Assembly (NCBI GenBank): GCA_039105265.1
Contig: JAPFFF010000001.1
Coordinates: 6,324,001 to 6,388,000 of the forward strand
From: Tritrichomonas musculus
Lineage: Eukaryota > Parabasalia > Tritrichomonadida > Tritrichomonadidae
Direction: 5' to 3'
DNA length: 64,000 nt
The notes beneath the pieces were generated by a model. The model searched no databases. It had not been told where the DNA came from and was given only the letters and a program-made list of their open reading frames with translations. A program made the translations under genes and the position numbers. Shown piece after piece: positions 61,330 through 64,000 of the stretch (positions are counted from its first letter, which is position 1; every line of letters starts with the position of its first letter).

Positions 61330-61959
61330 ATGTCTGAACGTACTTATTGGGAAGAACAATTAGAGCTCGTGAGAAAACAATATCAAGATGTACATGAAAA
61401 ATGGTTCAAGCTAATGTCTTCTAACATGACTGAAGAAGCAGATCAACTCAAAGACGAAGAAAAAATTCTCTTTGATGAAATAATTCAAATAAGAAAAAAT
61501 ATTGCTGCAGTCAAAGTTCAAGAAATGTCGGAAAGTTCCTCTTTGGAAGAACAATTAGTAGCAGTGAGAAAACAATATCAAGAACAAAAACAACTCAAAG
61601 ACTATGAAGATCAACTCTTAACGGAAATGGATTTTATCAGGCAACTAATTGCTGCAGCAAGAGTTCGAGAAATGTCTGATAGTTTCTCTTTGGAAGAACA
61701 ATTAGTGGCAGTGAGACAACAAAAAAAAGAAATTGACAAATGTATTAAAGCCACTGGTTACAAGGAAATTTGGGATTTGCCAAAAAAATTTGGTGATGAA
61801 GGCTATCAGGAAGAATTAATACGTAACGAAGAAATAAAGAAGAAAAATCTTCACCTCTGGGATGAAGCCTGTATTTTATCAATTCAAAAGGAAATTATCC
61901 TAACAAAAATTGCTGAAGCAAGAATTCAAGAAATTGAAGAAAAAAGACCAAAAAGCTAA
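61330..61959 (+). CDS. Coiled-coil protein 3, three internal repeats (209 aa)
   Basis: Three related units: YWEEQLELVRKQYQ near residue 5, SLEEQLVAVRKQYQEQ near 73 and SLEEQLVAVRQQKKE near 119. The last two are preceded by VQEMSES and VREMSDS, so the protein looks like three fused copies of a smaller ancestor. C-terminus KIAEARIQEIEEKRP. Helical throughout. It seems to grow by unit duplication, as does the gene family. Confidence 0.6.
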   Translation: MSERTYWEEQLELVRKQYQDVHEKWFKLMSSNMTEEADQLKDEEKILFDEIIQIRKNIAAVKVQEMSESSSLEEQLVAVRKQYQEQKQLKDYEDQLLTEMDFIRQLIAAARVREMSDSFSLEEQLVAVRQQKKEIDKCIKATGYKEIWDLPKKFGDEGYQEELIRNEEIKKKNLHLWDEACILSIQKEIILTKIAEARIQEIEEKRPKS

Positions 61960-61966
61960 ACTTTAA

Positions 61967-62008
61967 ATAAAAAAGCAGTTTTGACACTTCACTTTTATTT
62001 TTGTATTT
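61967..62008 (+). promoter_or_regulatory. Shared leader 3
   Basis: AAAAAAGCAGTTTTGACACT, then TCACTTTTATTTTTGTATTT before the ATG at 62009. Nearly identical to leaders 1, 2 and 4. Confidence 0.7.
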
Positions 62009-62431
62009 ATGGCTGCGATTGAAATACCTATCAGAAAATTGGAAGAAAAATTGGAGAGTCTTCGAAAAGAAAAATTGGAAACATGCAAGCAAATATTGAA
62101 AATAGAAAGGAAGGCTCCATCTTCCATTGATGAGGATGGATTAATTATTTATGATGAATCCAAATTGTTTCAGGAAGACATAGAAGAATTGGAACGATTA
62201 CGAAGAGAAAAAGAAAAACTCTGGAATCAAATAGAAGCAATGAATAGTTTCATTTCCGATATCAAAAGAAGCGAACAAATGCGAGTTAATTGTCAAAAAG
62301 CCTTCGAAATTGGGAAAAGAATAGGCATAATTGAATCTAAATATCCAGGAGATCTCTCAGCTTTGACTCCCGAAGAACGACAAGAATATGACCAATTACT
62401 AAATGAATTTCAAGAACTTTTAAAATCTTAA
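62009..62431 (+). CDS. Coiled-coil protein 4 (140 aa)
   Basis: Starts MAAIEIPIRKLEEKLESL. Residues 10-85 align with protein 2 (KLEEKLESLRKE, IIYDESKLFQEDIEELERL). The C-terminal 50 residues carry a second unit (IGIIESKYPGDLSALTPEER, then YDQLLNEFQELL). No known family. Confidence 0.6.
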   Translation: MAAIEIPIRKLEEKLESLRKEKLETCKQILKIERKAPSSIDEDGLIIYDESKLFQEDIEELERLRREKEKLWNQIEAMNSFISDIKRSEQMRVNCQKAFEIGKRIGIIESKYPGDLSALTPEERQEYDQLLNEFQELLKS

Positions 62432-62473
62432 ATAAAAAAGCAGTTTTGACACTTCACTTTTATTTTTGTTTTC
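62432..62473 (+). promoter_or_regulatory. Shared leader 4
   Basis: AAAAAAGCAGTTTTGACACT, then TCACTTTTATTTTTGTTTTC before the ATG at 62474. Confidence 0.7.
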
Positions 62474-62671
62474 ATGTCTAAATTGCAAGAAGCTTACGAG
62501 AAATGGGATATCTTAGATGAACAAATAAATGACATCGAAAAAAAGGCAGGGATTATTGGTAATCAAAGGGTTTATGATGATAAAGATTTTAGAAAATTAA
62601 TGGATTTACGAAGAGAAAGAGACAAAGTAGAAAAAGAAATTGAACTTTTAAGAAAAGAATTAATTAAATAA
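62474..62671 (+). CDS. Small coiled-coil protein 5 (65 aa)
   Basis: Starts MSKLQEAYEKWDILDEQI, with a VYDDKDFRKLMDLRRERDKV core equivalent to the YDESK...ELERLRRERD part of proteins 2 and 4, and an EIELLRKEL end. The shortest member and last of the row. It ends four bases before the convergent helicase gene. Confidence 0.6.
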   Translation: MSKLQEAYEKWDILDEQINDIEKKAGIIGNQRVYDDKDFRKLMDLRRERDKVEKEIELLRKELIK

Positions 62672-62675
62672 AAAG

Positions 62676-64000
62676 TTACCTTAATCTATATTTCTTATCA
62701 TTATTATTGAATGAGCAGTATTGTAAAATTGTTTGATTAAAATCTTGATGAGTTTTGGGTCTGAAATTTTTTACTTTTGCCCATTTTTTAAATTCAGTCC
62801 AGGCTTCAAAAGCTACATAACCATTTCTGAATTTTTGAAAGTTTTCCTCAATAAATAATTTTTCAGGAGATTTTGAAAAGTTCATTAAATTCATTCTTGC
62901 CTCAGTTGTAGGAAATTGTGCTGGATAGAAATTTGATAAATCAACAGTCAAGAAAAAAGTAATTAAATTGTTTTTGAAATCTTGTGTCTTAATAAGATTA
63001 CGTAAAGGTTGAAAATAGTCTTGACCTTTCATTGGATAACAATAAGTAACAACAAATCTTCTATCGTCTTCATCAATTCGAATAGGAGCAGGATTGTTTG
63101 TTAAGAAGATGAAATTGGCAACATTTTCTTTAGATTCAGGATTTCTATGTTTTCCTTCAATAGGAGCGAATCTTTCTGTGATTAACGTTTTTAATCTTTC
63201 ATGTTGTTTAAGATATTTTCGATCGTTTTTATTATGATCTTCCTTTTCTGAACATACCAATAATTTTTTGTTTAAGATTTGGTAATTAAAATTGCTTGTA
63301 ATATTATCAAAGTTTGCATTTGGATCAGAATATTCACCTAAAAGTTGACAAAGAACATTAGTAAATGTATTTTTCCCACAACCCTGTATACCAATAAGAA
63401 CTAATGCAGTACCTGTTTTACCATCTGGATGTTGAAAAATAAATGAAATCCATTTAATGATATAATCATATAATTCTTGGTCAGAATTTGCAATAACTCT
63501 AAAAATATGATCCAAATATGGTTGAATCACATTTTGTGTACAAAGAATTAATCTTGAATAAGGATACCAATGAAAATATGAAAAAATGTTTGGATCTTCG
63601 GAATAGAATTTCATTGATTCATAAGTAATGAAATCCAAATTCTTCCCAAAGGAAACAACATCAAATGCAGTAATTGCTTTCTTTGTATTTTTACCAACTT
63701 TTGAACACCCTAATTTAATATTTTTCAATATTGGTGCAAATTGAGTAGGATTTAACATTTCTAACGTATTTGATTGTTTAATTATGAAGATATTGTCTAG
63801 TTGAATATAACAACAAACTTTTTTGAAATCAGTAAAGAAATCTCCAACACGAATTCCAGTAGATGAATATTTTCTTTCATAATTCTTATCTTTAAATGAG
63901 ATTATTGAACAATTTTCACCAAAATCAATTTGAACAAATTGGTTAATTGTATTATTGAAATATTTCTCCCAAATAACATTTCTTTGAGATTGTGAGAGCG
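62676..64000 (-). CDS. SF3-type helicase of Polinton 2 (5' part beyond window)
   Basis: The frame is open from 62676 to the window edge, at least 441 codons. An ATG at 63758 is internal: upstream sequence in the same frame reads as protein (RKYSSTGIRVGDFFTDFKKV, then CCYIQLDNIFIIKQ). Walker A is GIQGCGKNTFTN, followed by KKLLVCSEKED (Walker B region) and FIFLTNNPAPIRIDEDDRRF (SF3 motif C and arginine region). This matches the D5/P4-type primase-helicase C-terminal half found in viruses and many Polinton-like elements. It would unwind DNA for replication. A primase domain may lie beyond the edge. Confidence 0.85.
   Translation of the reverse strand, partial: LSQSQRNVIWEKYFNNTINQFVQIDFGENCSIISFKDKNYERKYSSTGIRVGDFFTDFKKVCCYIQLDNIFIIKQSNTLEMLNPTQFAPILKNIKLGCSKVGKNTKKAITAFDVVSFGKNLDFITYESMKFYSEDPNIFSYFHWYPYSRLILCTQNVIQPYLDHIFRVIANSDQELYDYIIKWISFIFQHPDGKTGTALVLIGIQGCGKNTFTNVLCQLLGEYSDPNANFDNITSNFNYQILNKKLLVCSEKEDHNKNDRKYLKQHERLKTLITERFAPIEGKHRNPESKENVANFIFLTNNPAPIRIDEDDRRFVVTYCYPMKGQDYFQPLRNLIKTQDFKNNLITFFLTVDLSNFYPAQFPTTEARMNLMNFSKSPEKLFIEENFQKFRNGYVAFEAWTEFKKWAKVKNFRPKTHQDFNQTILQYCSFNNNDKKYRLR

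Larger units (their letters stand above)
55305..64000. mobile_element. Polinton (Maverick) 2, left part; continues past the window
   Basis: A second element, unrelated in detail to the first. It carries a retrovirus-type integrase (59233-60621), an SF3-type helicase (62676 to the edge), an acidic protein, a Lys-rich gene that is broken (about one break), and five small coiled-coil genes. Capsid, polymerase and packaging genes are not in view and may lie beyond 64000. Its left end is placed just after the host inverted duplication stops, where a GC-richer 180-bp terminal segment with a CTTCG hairpin begins. Frames are largely open, so it is probably young. The end position is inference. Confidence 0.8.

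Noticed and set aside
1-64000. tRNA and rRNA genes
   Set aside because: No tRNA-like cloverleaf or rRNA segment was noticed on either strand; a dedicated covariance search would be needed to exclude diverged ones.

Overview
The window is AT-rich eukaryotic DNA, most likely from a parabasalid (Trichomonas/Tritrichomonas type). The evidence is large Polinton (Maverick) elements, intron-poor genes, ankyrin proteins with the trichomonad DUF3447-type N-terminal region, BspA-type leucine-rich repeats, protein kinases fused to Sel1 repeats, and ATGs lying a few bases after TCA-pyrimidine initiator-like sequences. The genus is inference.

Layout. (1) 1-11.2 kb is a giant palindrome. Two arms of about 4.3 kb (about 815-5109 and 5475-9769) surround a 365-bp repeat-rich spacer, and a 17-bp AT satellite lies outside each arm. 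The arms carry an 85-aa ORF and dispersed pieces related to the 826-aa gene at 11.6-14.1 kb. (2) 14.2-15.0 kb is satellite, then a GC-rich minisatellite, then a polypyrimidine tract. (3) About 15.0-29.04 kb is a Polinton. It has two paralogous short amphipathic proteins, a broken major capsid gene, a probable minor capsid protein with an EF-hand-like loop, a 1262-aa fibre-like protein, an integrase, a family B DNA polymerase and several small unknown proteins. (4) 29.1-55.3 kb is host DNA: an E3-ligase-like protein fused to a PARP-type domain, a kinase followed in frame by about 30 DPF motifs, a kinase with Sel1 repeats, three DUF3447/ankyrin genes plus a truncated copy, BspA-type repeats, gene fragments and long AT-rich spacers. 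(5) 55.3 kb to the window end is a second, distinct Polinton. It has a different integrase, an SF3-type helicase running off the window, acidic and basic unknown proteins, and five tandem coiled-coil genes behind near-identical leader sequences.

How the parts relate. In the first Polinton the polymerase and integrase would copy and insert the element, while capsid, fibre and amphipathic proteins would form a particle. No packaging ATPase or protease gene is visible between 15 and 29 kb, and the capsid gene is broken, so I read it as a fairly young but defective copy. In the second element the replication gene is a helicase; its capsid genes, if present, lie outside the window. The two elements use different conserved upstream motifs. 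The host genes look like lineage-expanded signalling families, and several are decayed: both kinase genes carry one in-frame TAA, ankyrin repeats are scattered through AT-rich DNA, and a 4-kb inverted duplication abuts the second Polinton.

Limits. All homology calls come from reading motifs by eye, with no database search. The palindrome could be an assembly artefact. The left end of the first Polinton is not resolved.
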